From Shewanella psychrophila (GTDB taxonomy: Bacteria; Pseudomonadota; Gammaproteobacteria; Enterobacterales; Shewanellaceae): DNA of 64,000 nucleotides. The notes under the pieces were generated by a model. The model did no database searches. It had not been told where the DNA came from and saw only the letters and a list, made by a program, of their open reading frames with translations. This document shows, in pieces, positions 26,329 to 34,748 of this stretch; the stretch's first letter is position 1; every line of letters begins with the position of its first letter. The stretch covers positions 5,332,001 to 5,396,000 of the forward strand of contig NZ_CP014782.1 in assembly GCF_002005305.1 (NCBI RefSeq), written 5' to 3'. The translations under genes were made by a program, and so were the position numbers.

Positions 26329-26991
26329 ATGACAATACTTTTAATTGGAGCCCAGAAAGGAGGGGTAGGAAAGAGTACCATTGCAGCATCAGTGGCAGTA
26401 AAACTTGCACATATGAATAAAGATGTGTGTATCGTAGATGCTGATAAGCAACAGTCATTATCAAAATGGCATCAATACCGATCGGAAATAAATGATATTC
26501 CACGTGTAAACTGCGTCTCAGCAACAGGAAATATCACAGCAACCCTTAAAGACTTAAATGAAAGATATGATGTTTTAATCGTTGATGTGGCAGGACGAGA
26601 CTCTATAGAAATGCGCTCAGCGATGATCATTGCCGATGTTTTAATATCACCTTTAAGACCTTCCCAAGCAGATCTTGACACAGTCCCACACCTTCTAGAA
26701 ATTTTTGAACAAGCATCAATAATGAATCCAAAGTTAAAAGGGTTCTTAGTACAAAATATGTGTCCAACTCTTCCTAGTGTAAAAGATGCTGATAAAGCAG
26801 CCGAAGTCTTAGGAGACACCAAATTAATGAAGTTATCAGAAATAAGACTTTGCGATAGAAAAGGTCATAGGGATGGGTTTGGATACGGTTATGGAGTAGA
26901 GGAATGGAAGAAAGAGACAGGTAAAAATTCAGATGCTAAAGCAGCGGAAGAAATTTCTTGGTTAATATCGGAGGTATTGGAAAATGCGTAG
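26329..26991 (+). CDS. parA: ParA-family partition ATPase
   Basis: 220 residues from the ATG at 26329, chosen for the AAGGAAAGG ribosome site. The deviant Walker A motif KGGVGKST is at 10-17. The Walker B-like LIVDVAGRD and the IISPLRPSQAD segment match short type Ib ParA proteins (ParF-like), which lack the N-terminal DNA-binding domain. The stop overlaps the start of the partner gene by eight bases. The operon drives plasmid segregation together with the partner and the flanking repeats. Confidence 0.88.
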   Translation: MTILLIGAQKGGVGKSTIAASVAVKLAHMNKDVCIVDADKQQSLSKWHQYRSEINDIPRVNCVSATGNITATLKDLNERYDVLIVDVAGRDSIEMRSAMIIADVLISPLRPSQADLDTVPHLLEIFEQASIMNPKLKGFLVQNMCPTLPSVKDADKAAEVLGDTKLMKLSEIRLCDRKGHRDGFGYGYGVEEWKKETGKNSDAKAAEEISWLISEVLENA

Positions 26992-27307
26992 ACCCACATC
27001 TACACCAAGTAATAAAGAAACTAACGCCTTTATCAATGCAGCTGAAGAAGGAGAACAATTAAAACGTGGCCGCCCAAAATCTGGAGTAAAAACTAAAGCA
27101 GTGACAATTAGTTGCACTAAAGATGATTTAAAAGCTATGGATGACGTTATTGAACTAGCATTAAATGTAAAAGATCCAGATGGAAAACGAATAAAAATCA
27201 GCCAATCCGAATCAGTTCGTCTTGGATTTGAAGCAGTAAAAATCATTTCAAAAGAAAGTCCTGAAATGTTCCAGGCTCTATTAGATATGGTAAAAACAGG
27301 CAGATAA
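26984..27307 (+). CDS. Small partition DNA-binding protein (ParB/ParG analogue)
   Basis: 107 residues with a disordered basic N-terminus and a C-terminal half that fits a ribbon-helix-helix: strand KAVTISC, helix KDDLKAMDDVIELAL, then ISQSESVRLGFEAVKII. Position, size and eight-base overlap with parA match the ParG/Omega-type centromere binder of ParF-like systems. No sequence family is recognised by name. Confidence 0.7.
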   Translation: MRRPTSTPSNKETNAFINAAEEGEQLKRGRPKSGVKTKAVTISCTKDDLKAMDDVIELALNVKDPDGKRIKISQSESVRLGFEAVKIISKESPEMFQALLDMVKTGR

Positions 27308-27312
27308 CTAAA

Positions 27313-27393
27313 TTTAAGGTATTTAAGGTATTTAAGGTATTTAAGGTATTTAAGGTATTTAAGGTATTTAAGGTATTTAAGGTATTTAAGCGC
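27313..27393 (+). repeat. 9-bp iteron array downstream of the partition operon
   Basis: Eight perfect tandem copies of TTTAAGGTA followed by a partial ninth. It starts six bases after the partner gene stop. The unit differs from the upstream array in its last four bases (GGTA against ACTA/ACCA), so the operon is bracketed by two related arrays. Confidence 0.88.
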
Positions 27394-27394
27394 T

Positions 27395-27414
27395 AACATT
27401 AGTTAACTAATGTT
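27395..27414. repeat. 20-bp perfect palindrome after the iterons
   Basis: Arms AACATTAGTT and AACTAATGTT with no loop, directly after the downstream iteron array. It may be a further protein site of the partition locus. The remaining bases to 27763 are AT-rich and hold no gene that I can see. Confidence 0.5.
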
Positions 27415-27763
27415 ATAAGAAAAGGAATTAATAATGACTTTTTAGTGTCTCCAAATCACCACGCTGAATCCCTTCGGCCATGGCTTCTAACAATGATTAA
27501 ACGATATACCTTAAGGTGTTGAATTTTATATTATTTTAAAAGTTCAAAATATAAAATTAAAACTATGCTGTTTATTATCAATAACTTAACCATCACGAGT
27601 TGTCGTTTTTTACCGCTTTTGTACTTAGCTAATTCAAGATAAAGTTGTATCAATAAAGATAAACTTGCTGCTTCAATATTGCATAGATTAAAATAGCGAG
27701 TTTATTGGCAGTTTTCCGGCGCGAAAACATAGAAATAACAGGAACCAGAAAAACGAGGTTTTT

Positions 27764-28774
27764 TTACTCTATGAACATATTGTTTTTATGCAAAGTATCA
27801 GAAACAGATTTACTGATAGAATCTCCGCTAATTTTATGCTGTATTGCAGCATCTACTGCTAGTTTTGTGAAAAACATGCCTAAGCTTCCTGCTGATCCAC
27901 CTTCACTCGTATCATAAGCTAACGTAGGAAGCTTCCTTGAATAACAACCTGAAGTTACTTCATCCATGAAAAATATACCAATTTCACTACTTCTAAGAAC
28001 TGACAACCCTTTAAGGTAAGTTGAGATATCTTTGCTATAATCCATTTTATTCATATATATAACAGCATCCTCTGGCCCAGAACCAATAGTAATGGGGGGC
28101 ATTAACTTAGCATGAGATACTCCATCTTTCTGTTCAAGGACAAATTTTGTTAAAGCTTGGAATACCTCAAAATAGCATTCCGGTTTGATTTTCAATGATA
28201 GCCTTCCTTCTTGGGTATTAGATATCCCATCTTCTAGCCTTGTTAATACGAGAGAGTGTTCAGGAGCAACACATTTATAAAGGCTATTGTTTGTTAGGGC
28301 AGTATCTAGGTACTGAATCTCAACACTAAGTTTATTAGGAACTCTATTGACTATATCTTTCAACAAACCGTAATGTCTGTCTTGGTCAACACTCTTAACA
28401 TCTTCATCTACAGCTTCTCTATATTGCTGATAAGCCCAAGCTTGTAATCGGTACAAAAGCCCTTTACCTCTGCGAGACTCAAAATCCATATTCTTAACAC
28501 TAGTTATCGATGGATGATCCATTAGTTCCTCGCAAAATAATTCCAAATCATCAGCTACTTGCTGAGACGTTTTAATTTTATTATTTGGTGTCTGAGAAGA
28601 CTCTAAAGAGATGGACATATTGGGAAGAGAACTCACTCTTCGTATATTATTGCTCATAAAAGGTAATAGAGCACCTTGACGAGATGATGTGTGTGAATCT
28701 GTATTATTTTGACAGTAGCTAGTTGATGCTCTGCGAGCTTGCGTATTTTTCTGTTTGGTCAGTATTTTATACAT
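27764..28774 (-). CDS. Putative HopA1-family type III effector-like protein
   Basis: 336 residues. The first 75 are rich in Ser, Thr, Asn and Gln with few acidic residues, as in type III secretion signals. The part from about 190 to 330 resembles the HopA1 family as I remember it: a strand RLSLKIKPECYFEVFQALTKFV, then DAVIYMNKMD, then a late LPTLAYDTSEGGSAG followed by a helix. HopA1 homologues occur in Pseudomonas syringae and marine gammaproteobacteria. No chaperone or secretion gene is in the window. The gene is isolated in mobile DNA between a partition locus and an IS66. The family call is tentative. Confidence 0.4.
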   Translation of the reverse strand: MYKILTKQKNTQARRASTSYCQNNTDSHTSSRQGALLPFMSNNIRRVSSLPNMSISLESSQTPNNKIKTSQQVADDLELFCEELMDHPSITSVKNMDFESRRGKGLLYRLQAWAYQQYREAVDEDVKSVDQDRHYGLLKDIVNRVPNKLSVEIQYLDTALTNNSLYKCVAPEHSLVLTRLEDGISNTQEGRLSLKIKPECYFEVFQALTKFVLEQKDGVSHAKLMPPITIGSGPEDAVIYMNKMDYSKDISTYLKGLSVLRSSEIGIFFMDEVTSGCYSRKLPTLAYDTSEGGSAGSLGMFFTKLAVDAAIQHKISGDSISKSVSDTLHKNNMFIE

Positions 28775-29313
28775 CGTAACTGTTGCCTTTTTATACTATA
28801 AAAAATAACTAATGTGTCGTAAGTACGGTAAACTTGTGACAAAACGCAATGTATACATTACTAAAATTCAAGTTCCTTGTAAGCTTAAATTTACTGTATT
28901 TACTGCATCATTTCTCACTAGAACTTAGCAATAATATCTTTTACTGATAACAGTCTCAGCATGTCAGTCTGCGATAATTATTAGGATAAATAATGTGGTT
29001 TTTCCCGTTGTTTGGCAACACATTAACTTACTTGGAAATTTTGAGTTTCGCCAAACAGGTAATATTATTAGTATTCAGTATGTTGCAGATTCTTTTGGTG
29101 AGAAAAATCTTAGTGCTAAATTAACTGTTCCCTTGTTGTATAAAGGCTGTAGCCCATCATGAATACAAACCAGTGCTATGTGGAATTAACCCCAATTAGT
29201 GATATTTTACAAACATCTATTTTTGATTCGATTGCACATTATGTGCCTATATAGGGTAGTGTGCCAGAGAGTAGTGCAACGTTCATCCTTATCTACAGGT
29301 GGTACTGGAATTT
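28775..29313. other. Mostly non-coding region with a short GTG frame
   Basis: AT-rich debris. The only coding-like piece is a 55-codon frame at 28995-29162 (GTG start) with good composition but no recognised family; it may be the tail of a lost gene. Confidence 0.3.
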
Positions 29314-29351
29314 CTTATCGTACGTTTTCGTTCCATTGGACTTAAAAGGTC
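29314..29351 (-). mobile_element. Degenerate Tn3-family terminal repeat
   Basis: On the minus strand the segment contains GTCCAATGGAACGAAAACG and ends in ATAAG, close to the inner part of Tn3-family ends and in the same orientation as the repeat at 26138-26175. The outer GGGG is missing, so it is decayed or truncated. Confidence 0.5.
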
Positions 29352-29518
29352 ATAACAACTTATGTCTATTATGCCTAATCCAATGACAGCCATTGGGATT
29401 GATATCAATCGATAGTTCATAAAAACGACCGTTTTTGTGTAACCGATCAATATAGGACGTCTTCCTAAGATCATTTGATGTGGCTACTCTCAGGGTAAAC
29501 CTAATACTGAGAATGCTC

Positions 29519-29809
29519 ATGGCTAAACCTCATCTCACCGACGCTCAAAAATCTACCCTCCTGGACAAGTGGTGCACAACGCCTTTATCTATGCAGGACT
29601 TCTGTCATCAGGAGAACATTTCAACTTCTTCTTTCAATCGTTGGCGCCAGCAGTTAACGGTTCCTCCAGAAATCCAGGCTACCGAAGCCGACTGGATAGC
29701 GCTTGAGCCCGCTAAGCAAGATAAGCTTCCCGTGTTACCTGACCCAAAACCAAACTGGAACATTGAGCTTGTGCTCCCTGGTGATGTCATTTTACGACTA
29801 CGATACTGA
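29519..29809 (+). CDS. tnpA: IS66 accessory protein TnpA
   Basis: About 96 residues from the ATG at 29519. It has a helix-turn-helix typical of IS66 OrfA (SMQDFCHQENISTSSFNRWRQQL, about 22-44). The gene abuts tnpB, whose start overlaps its stop. TnpA is needed with TnpB for IS66 transposition. Confidence 0.85.
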   Translation: MAKPHLTDAQKSTLLDKWCTTPLSMQDFCHQENISTSSFNRWRQQLTVPPEIQATEADWIALEPAKQDKLPVLPDPKPNWNIELVLPGDVILRLRY

Positions 29810-30153
29810 TGTTATTGCCCAGTCCGGATTTACGCATATGGTTGTATGCCAAACCCGTGGACATGCGCAAGCAGTTTGATGGCTTAATCGTATTAGCTAA
29901 GCACCAACTCCACGCTTCTCCCATGAGTGGTGAGCTGTTTGTGTTCATTAATCGCAAGCAGACCATGATGAAGGTGCTGTATTTCAGTCGCGGAGGATAC
30001 TGTTTGTGGAGTAAGCGGCTTGAGTTAGGCCGCTTTCATCACGTTGAGGGTAACGGGGATAAAATCAATCTCACCTGGACTCAACTACAGTGCCTCATCG
30101 AAGGCATTAATTGGCAAAAACAAGTGAAAAACAAACGGTTTAGTTCGTTATAA
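29809..30153 (+). CDS. tnpB: IS66 accessory protein TnpB
   Basis: 114 residues with the standard TnpB signature: PVDMRKQFDGL near the N-terminus and FINRKQTMMKVLYFSRGGYCLWSKRLE in the middle. It is translationally coupled to tnpA. Confidence 0.92.
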   Translation: MLLPSPDLRIWLYAKPVDMRKQFDGLIVLAKHQLHASPMSGELFVFINRKQTMMKVLYFSRGGYCLWSKRLELGRFHHVEGNGDKINLTWTQLQCLIEGINWQKQVKNKRFSSL

Positions 30154-30180
30154 CTGGCTGTTTTTGATATAATATCAGCC

Positions 30181-31743
30181 ATGAAAACAACTATCCAGAC
30201 AGCTTCGTTATCACAAGAAATTGAGCAGCTAAACGCTCAAAATTCTGAGCTGTCTGAAAAAGTGCTCACGCTGCAACAGCAACTCGACTGGTTTAAGCGC
30301 CAGTTATTTGGCCGCAAGTCTGAAAAGCTGTTAGAGGATAATCCCAATCAAGAAGTCTTATTTGACCGCCTTGAGTCTGGGGAGCAAGAGCCTGAAGACA
30401 AGCAACAGATATCCTATACCCGCTCAGCAAAAAAACGCACCGGCAATGAAGTGAATGACACCGGCTTGCGCTTTGATGACACGGTACCTACTAAGGTTAT
30501 TGAACTTAAGGCGCCAGAGCTAGAAGGTGACGATGCTGAGCAGTATGAGGTTATCGGTTATAAAGAGACTCATCGCTTGGCTCAACAGCCGGGCAGCTAC
30601 ACCATTCTTATCTACAAGCGTTCCGTCGTCCGTCACAAAACTGAGCATTGCCTTAGCGTACAACCTGCACCCGATAACGTGCTCGACGGGTGTTTTGCTG
30701 ATGTCTCTGTTATCGCCGGCATCATGGTCGACAAGGGAGTCTATCATTTACCCTTGTATCGCCAGCACCAAAGAATGCTTGATAGCGGCGTTCAGGTCAG
30801 CCGGGCTACTCTCATTAACTGGGTAAAACGGGGCATCGAACTGTTAACGCCTATCTACCGAGCTCAGCTACAGCATATCCTCACCAGCTCTACACTGGCC
30901 ATGGATGAAGTACCGATGAAAGCAGGGCGTAAAGCGAAAGGTAGGATGAAACAGACTTACTTTTGGCCCATCTACGGTGAAGATGATGAAGTCGCCTTCA
31001 CCTGGTCATCAAGCCGTGGAGCTAAGCACGCCAAGGAACAGTTAACAGGTTTTACCGGTGTACTGCTCAGTGATGGTTACCAGGCTTATACCAATGTGAT
31101 AAAAGCACTTAATCGTGATAACGAAGCGAACATCATCCATGCCACCTGTTGGGCTCATACTAGGCGCTACTTCGATAAATCTTTACTCATGGAGCCGGAA
31201 TTGGCTAAAGAGGCCTTAAAGCAAATCGCCGAGCTCTACAAAATCGAAAAACACATCCGCGATAACCTGACCTACAGCGATGAAATCCTCGCTTATCGGC
31301 AAAAGTGGAGTGAGCCCATCGTCGATAGCTTCTTCAAATGGCTCTATGACCAACGGCAACGCCCAGAGATTTTACCGAGCAACCCGTTAAGCAAGGCCCT
31401 TAGTTATGCACTTGATAGAAAAACAGAACTTAAGGTCTTCTTGAGTTACCCAGCTGTGCCTATCGATACCAATCACTTGGAGCGAGCTTTACGAGTCATA
31501 CCCATGGGAAGGAAAAATTATCTATTTTGCTGGACCGAACTGGGGGCGGAGCAGTTGGGGATGCTGCAAAGTTTACTGGTTACCTGCCGTCTGCAAGGGA
31601 TTAATCCTTACACTTACCTCGTCGATGTCCTGCAACGCGTCAGCCAGCAGCCAGCTTCGAAAGTTGAAGAACTCACGCCGCGAGTGTGGAAGACGAAATT
31701 TGCCGACAACCCACTCACATCAGATTTGATGCAGACTTCTTAA
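30181..31743 (+). CDS. tnpC: IS66 transposase TnpC
   Basis: 520 residues, full length. It has an N-terminal leucine-zipper coiled coil (about 10-40), then the WFKRQLFGRKSEKL motif. The DDE domain includes MDEVPMKA, LSDGYQAY and the C-terminal IDTNHLERALRVIPMGRKNYLF. It appears intact, so the element may be active and could mobilise the two remnants if their second ends were present. Confidence 0.93.
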   Translation: MKTTIQTASLSQEIEQLNAQNSELSEKVLTLQQQLDWFKRQLFGRKSEKLLEDNPNQEVLFDRLESGEQEPEDKQQISYTRSAKKRTGNEVNDTGLRFDDTVPTKVIELKAPELEGDDAEQYEVIGYKETHRLAQQPGSYTILIYKRSVVRHKTEHCLSVQPAPDNVLDGCFADVSVIAGIMVDKGVYHLPLYRQHQRMLDSGVQVSRATLINWVKRGIELLTPIYRAQLQHILTSSTLAMDEVPMKAGRKAKGRMKQTYFWPIYGEDDEVAFTWSSSRGAKHAKEQLTGFTGVLLSDGYQAYTNVIKALNRDNEANIIHATCWAHTRRYFDKSLLMEPELAKEALKQIAELYKIEKHIRDNLTYSDEILAYRQKWSEPIVDSFFKWLYDQRQRPEILPSNPLSKALSYALDRKTELKVFLSYPAVPIDTNHLERALRVIPMGRKNYLFCWTELGAEQLGMLQSLLVTCRLQGINPYTYLVDVLQRVSQQPASKVEELTPRVWKTKFADNPLTSDLMQTS

Positions 31744-31962
31744 TCTCCTGCAATACCGTCCTATATTGATCGGTTACAATAATTGCTTACACTGTTAACT
31801 TGTCATGTCTAAATTATAACCTACTAAAAAGTGACTGAAGCTCAGATAAACTCACGACTTAGCTCATTTTTGAATCAGAAAATGTCCATCTAGATAAAAA
31901 GATTATTTAGTATTTATGCTTCTTTCCCTGCTCAATCAAAAGCAGAAGAGTTACCCATGCTA

Positions 31963-32490
31963 TTAAACATCTGCAACACGCATTTTTCTCTCTAGTAGAC
32001 TTACAATCTGTACTGTGAGTAACATGATCTGCTCCTGAATAATCTTTCTTTCTAACTTGGCGTTCTCTGTGTTTTCTCCGCTAATGGCCCTCAACTCCTC
32101 CTTTAATTTCTGTAACTGTTTTTGTATTCTTTTTATCTGTTTATCTATCATTGATAGCCCTTCATCTTCATCCTTAACCCGTGTGTCTTTTAACTTATTA
32201 GCATTTAACTCATATAGCTGCTCCGCCATGTAAGCACCTATCGCTCTGCTGTTTGTAGACCCATTCATTTGCTGTATGCCCTTATCAAAAGCGCTTTCTC
32301 CATTAAGGAACTTGCTTGCTAAATCAGAAATTGAAACACTATCTTCAGAGAGACTGCTTGTAGATGACGAGACAGATGAAGACGCCGCTAAAAGGGCTGC
32401 ATATTGGGAAGAAGACACAGGAAAGGTGTGACCTAAACGATTAGGTTGAACATGGTTCAGATATAGGCTTTGCAACCCGATTACCTTCAC
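31963..32490 (-). CDS. FlxA-like coiled-coil protein, paralogue 1
   Basis: 175 residues, GTG start with AGAGG six bases upstream. The N-terminal half is Ser/Thr-rich and low in structure. The C-terminal half is a coiled coil (MIDKQIKRIQKQLQKLKEEL, about 105-160) matching the FlxA-like family. The same layout is seen at 36019-36549, including SPIDKQIQRV at the start of the coil and KLIQDQI later. The function of FlxA-like proteins is unknown; flxA of E. coli is flagellar sigma-28 controlled. It is the first gene of the chromosomal-looking part. Confidence 0.65.
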   Translation of the reverse strand: MKVIGLQSLYLNHVQPNRLGHTFPVSSSQYAALLAASSSVSSSTSSLSEDSVSISDLASKFLNGESAFDKGIQQMNGSTNSRAIGAYMAEQLYELNANKLKDTRVKDEDEGLSMIDKQIKRIQKQLQKLKEELRAISGENTENAKLERKIIQEQIMLLTVQIVSLLERKMRVADV

Positions 32491-32646
32491 ATAAACCTCT
32501 AACCATATTTTGCTCTGATAGTCAGGGTATCGGCTGAACTAGATAGGTGCTATTAGAGCATTATCATATATAAAAATTGCTAATAGTTTGTCTTGTTATG
32601 ACACTTAACTTTTGAGACATTTCAAAATAAAACCAGTCAAACAAAA

Positions 32647-32676
32647 AGCCCCTTTATGAATAAACACAAAGAGGCT
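32647..32676 (-). terminator. Terminator of the DUF1254 gene
   Basis: AGCCCCTTT (32647-32655) pairs with AAAGAGGCT (32668-32676) with one mismatch; on the minus strand a T-rich run follows. Confidence 0.65.
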
Positions 32677-32726
32677 ATGTTATTGAAGTTATTTACCAGA
32701 CTTTAGCCATTAGCCAAAGCGCTCAC

Positions 32727-34376
32727 TTACTTAACTAGCTCAAAGTCGCTTGGCTGCCAGGTCTTATCAAACCATGGCTGAAGTGGACCATAGAGGCGTA
32801 ACATGGCAAACCAAGCTTTGCCCGGTGTGGTTTCTGTCCAGTTGGACTCAAGCCCTTTTGGTGCATCAGGTCCAAAGTACAAGGTCACCGAACCATCCTT
32901 GTTGTAGATAAGCTTATCACGTTTGTTATTCTTACTTGGGTAAGCAGAACCACCCGGTACCTGCAGCTCTGAACGTGTTTGCGGATCATAAGCGACCATA
33001 GACCAGAAGTCTTTCGCTGGCGCATCGGCAGGCAATGTTACCTTATAGTTCTTCTCACCATAAAGAATCTCCCCCTTGTTATCACCAGTCGTCATCGCAT
33101 AGTTTGACCCTACCCCCGGAACTTGTAGTGCCATAGCTGGAGTATTTACCGTCGCCAGATAAAAGAACAAGGTGCGGGCATCCATGTTACGCCCGCCGTT
33201 CCCGCCATCTTTTAACCAGCGATAATCTCGGCCGATAAAGCCTGTAAACCACTGCTTACCTTCAAACATATAAGCGCTCTTATCACGAGTCTTAAAGGCG
33301 ATACTACGTGCGGTGGCATTACCGACAGCTACAGCATCTTTTAAGATGGCCTTCATGCGGGCATCAGGCTCAAATGGCTTACCCTTCTCTATACCGATAG
33401 CCGCCGCTTGACCACGAAGCTCAGGGTCAATAAATGACACAGGCTCTTTTTGGATCACATGCCAAAGCTCCTCATAGAACTTGTAGTCATTAGCATGAAC
33501 CGTATTGAAGTACTTGCCCGAACCATTGATAAACTTCATCTTCTTCGGGTTTTTAGCATCGGCGAGGGGATAGATTTTAAGGCCTGTGCGCCACATATTC
33601 GAGGCGTGTTCAGGCTTACCATCTTTCAGAAATCCACGTAGGATTAGCCAGTTGTTATAACTCTTAGATTGAGCTATCCACACCTTCTGTTTTTTATCAC
33701 CCACCATGATGGTAGCGCGAGTCTCCCAGTCACGATCTGCCATGCCATTTTTTGTTGGCTTAAGAGCACCTTTATAGTCCGGTGGAAGAATAACGTAAGT
33801 GCCACCTTTTTTAGCGTCAGGCCCTGGTGCGCCCATATCGACAACGAAGCGGAAGAAGGCATCATTTACAGTACCAGGACCTGCTCCGGCAGGGATCTCA
33901 ACCACAGTGACGCCATCTTTCTCAAGGTCTAACATGGCACCAGCATAGACGGTGTCCGTGTTTCCCGTTAAGAAGAGCGGGTTTGAGTCCATAAGGTTAT
34001 CAAACACGAGCACTTCATTAGAATCAGCAACACCGAGTGATTTAAATCCGAGGCGAATACCTTCTATCGATGTGGCAGGAATAAAGTTAAGGAAAACATC
34101 AATACCACGAACAAAATCCAGATTATCGTAAACCTTAGTTAAGGTCTCATCGGTTGGGATACCATCATAGAAGTTAAGCTCGCCGATGCGTGTCTCAACC
34201 TTATTTGGTGTCATGATCTCTGCAGGGATCTTCTGGTTAAAACCAGGGGTAACATCTTTACCAGCAGAACCAGCAACTGCCATACCTGACAGGGAAGATA
34301 CGACACAGCTAGTTAGTAGCGCGGCTTTAACAAGTAGTTTAGGGCTATTAGCACATAGTTTAGGACTATTTTTCAT
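32727..34376 (-). CDS. DUF1254/DUF1214 domain exported protein
   Basis: 549 residues with a signal peptide (about 1-36, cleavage near AVA-GS). The N-terminal DUF1254 domain contains NTDTVYAGAMLDLEKDGVTVVEIP. The C-terminal DUF1214 domain contains FWSMVAYDPQTRSEL and the terminal YGPLQPWFDKTWQPSDFE. The pair is a widespread periplasmic family of unknown reaction, about 450-500 residues long. It sits alone between two FlxA-like paralogues. Confidence 0.85.
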   Translation of the reverse strand: MKNSPKLCANSPKLLVKAALLTSCVVSSLSGMAVAGSAGKDVTPGFNQKIPAEIMTPNKVETRIGELNFYDGIPTDETLTKVYDNLDFVRGIDVFLNFIPATSIEGIRLGFKSLGVADSNEVLVFDNLMDSNPLFLTGNTDTVYAGAMLDLEKDGVTVVEIPAGAGPGTVNDAFFRFVVDMGAPGPDAKKGGTYVILPPDYKGALKPTKNGMADRDWETRATIMVGDKKQKVWIAQSKSYNNWLILRGFLKDGKPEHASNMWRTGLKIYPLADAKNPKKMKFINGSGKYFNTVHANDYKFYEELWHVIQKEPVSFIDPELRGQAAAIGIEKGKPFEPDARMKAILKDAVAVGNATARSIAFKTRDKSAYMFEGKQWFTGFIGRDYRWLKDGGNGGRNMDARTLFFYLATVNTPAMALQVPGVGSNYAMTTGDNKGEILYGEKNYKVTLPADAPAKDFWSMVAYDPQTRSELQVPGGSAYPSKNNKRDKLIYNKDGSVTLYFGPDAPKGLESNWTETTPGKAWFAMLRLYGPLQPWFDKTWQPSDFELVK

Positions 34377-34748
34377 CGACTATCTCCGTTCACTTACGGT
34401 AAAGATCATAAGAGCAAATAAATTATTCTCTGTAGTTTATTAAAAATAAAAACACTTAAAAATATCAACTAACGAAACTTATTGTTCCTAATTATGGAAC
34501 CCGCTAATTGCATGGTTAAGTAACCGACAGTAAAATGTTAATGAATTGATTCAAAAATACTAACTAACATCAAAAATTAATTCCAGATAATACGCTGAAA
34601 AATAAGAGTTTATCCGTGATTAGTTTGAACCATATCTGAAAGTGGCTTGTGACTAATTTGGAAGAGTCGAGATAAAAAACAAAATATCAGCGATTTAGTA
34701 TCATCACTGATAGCTATTAGGCTGACGAAGTGACCCTGTAGCAGATTC
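34377..34748. other. Intergenic region upstream of DUF1254 gene
   Basis: 372 bp of AT-rich DNA holding the DUF1254 promoter; no gene or clear operator seen. Confidence 0.4.

Larger units (their letters stand above)
29439..31777 (+). mobile_element. Complete IS66-family element (2339 bp)
   Basis: Perfect 21-bp terminal repeats (GTAACCGATCAATATAGG at the left) enclose the three standard genes tnpA, tnpB and tnpC in order. Fragments of the same element lie at 10485-10599 and 24468-24498. Flanking octamers do not match. Confidence 0.92.

Noticed and set aside
27313..27393. Tandem short repeats that could be taken for a CRISPR array
   Set aside because: The 9-bp units are directly adjacent with no spacers and no cas genes; they are partition iterons.
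29363..29416. Short frame reading like the start of an IS110-type protein
   Set aside because: It stops after about a dozen codons and nothing follows; chance resemblance is likely.
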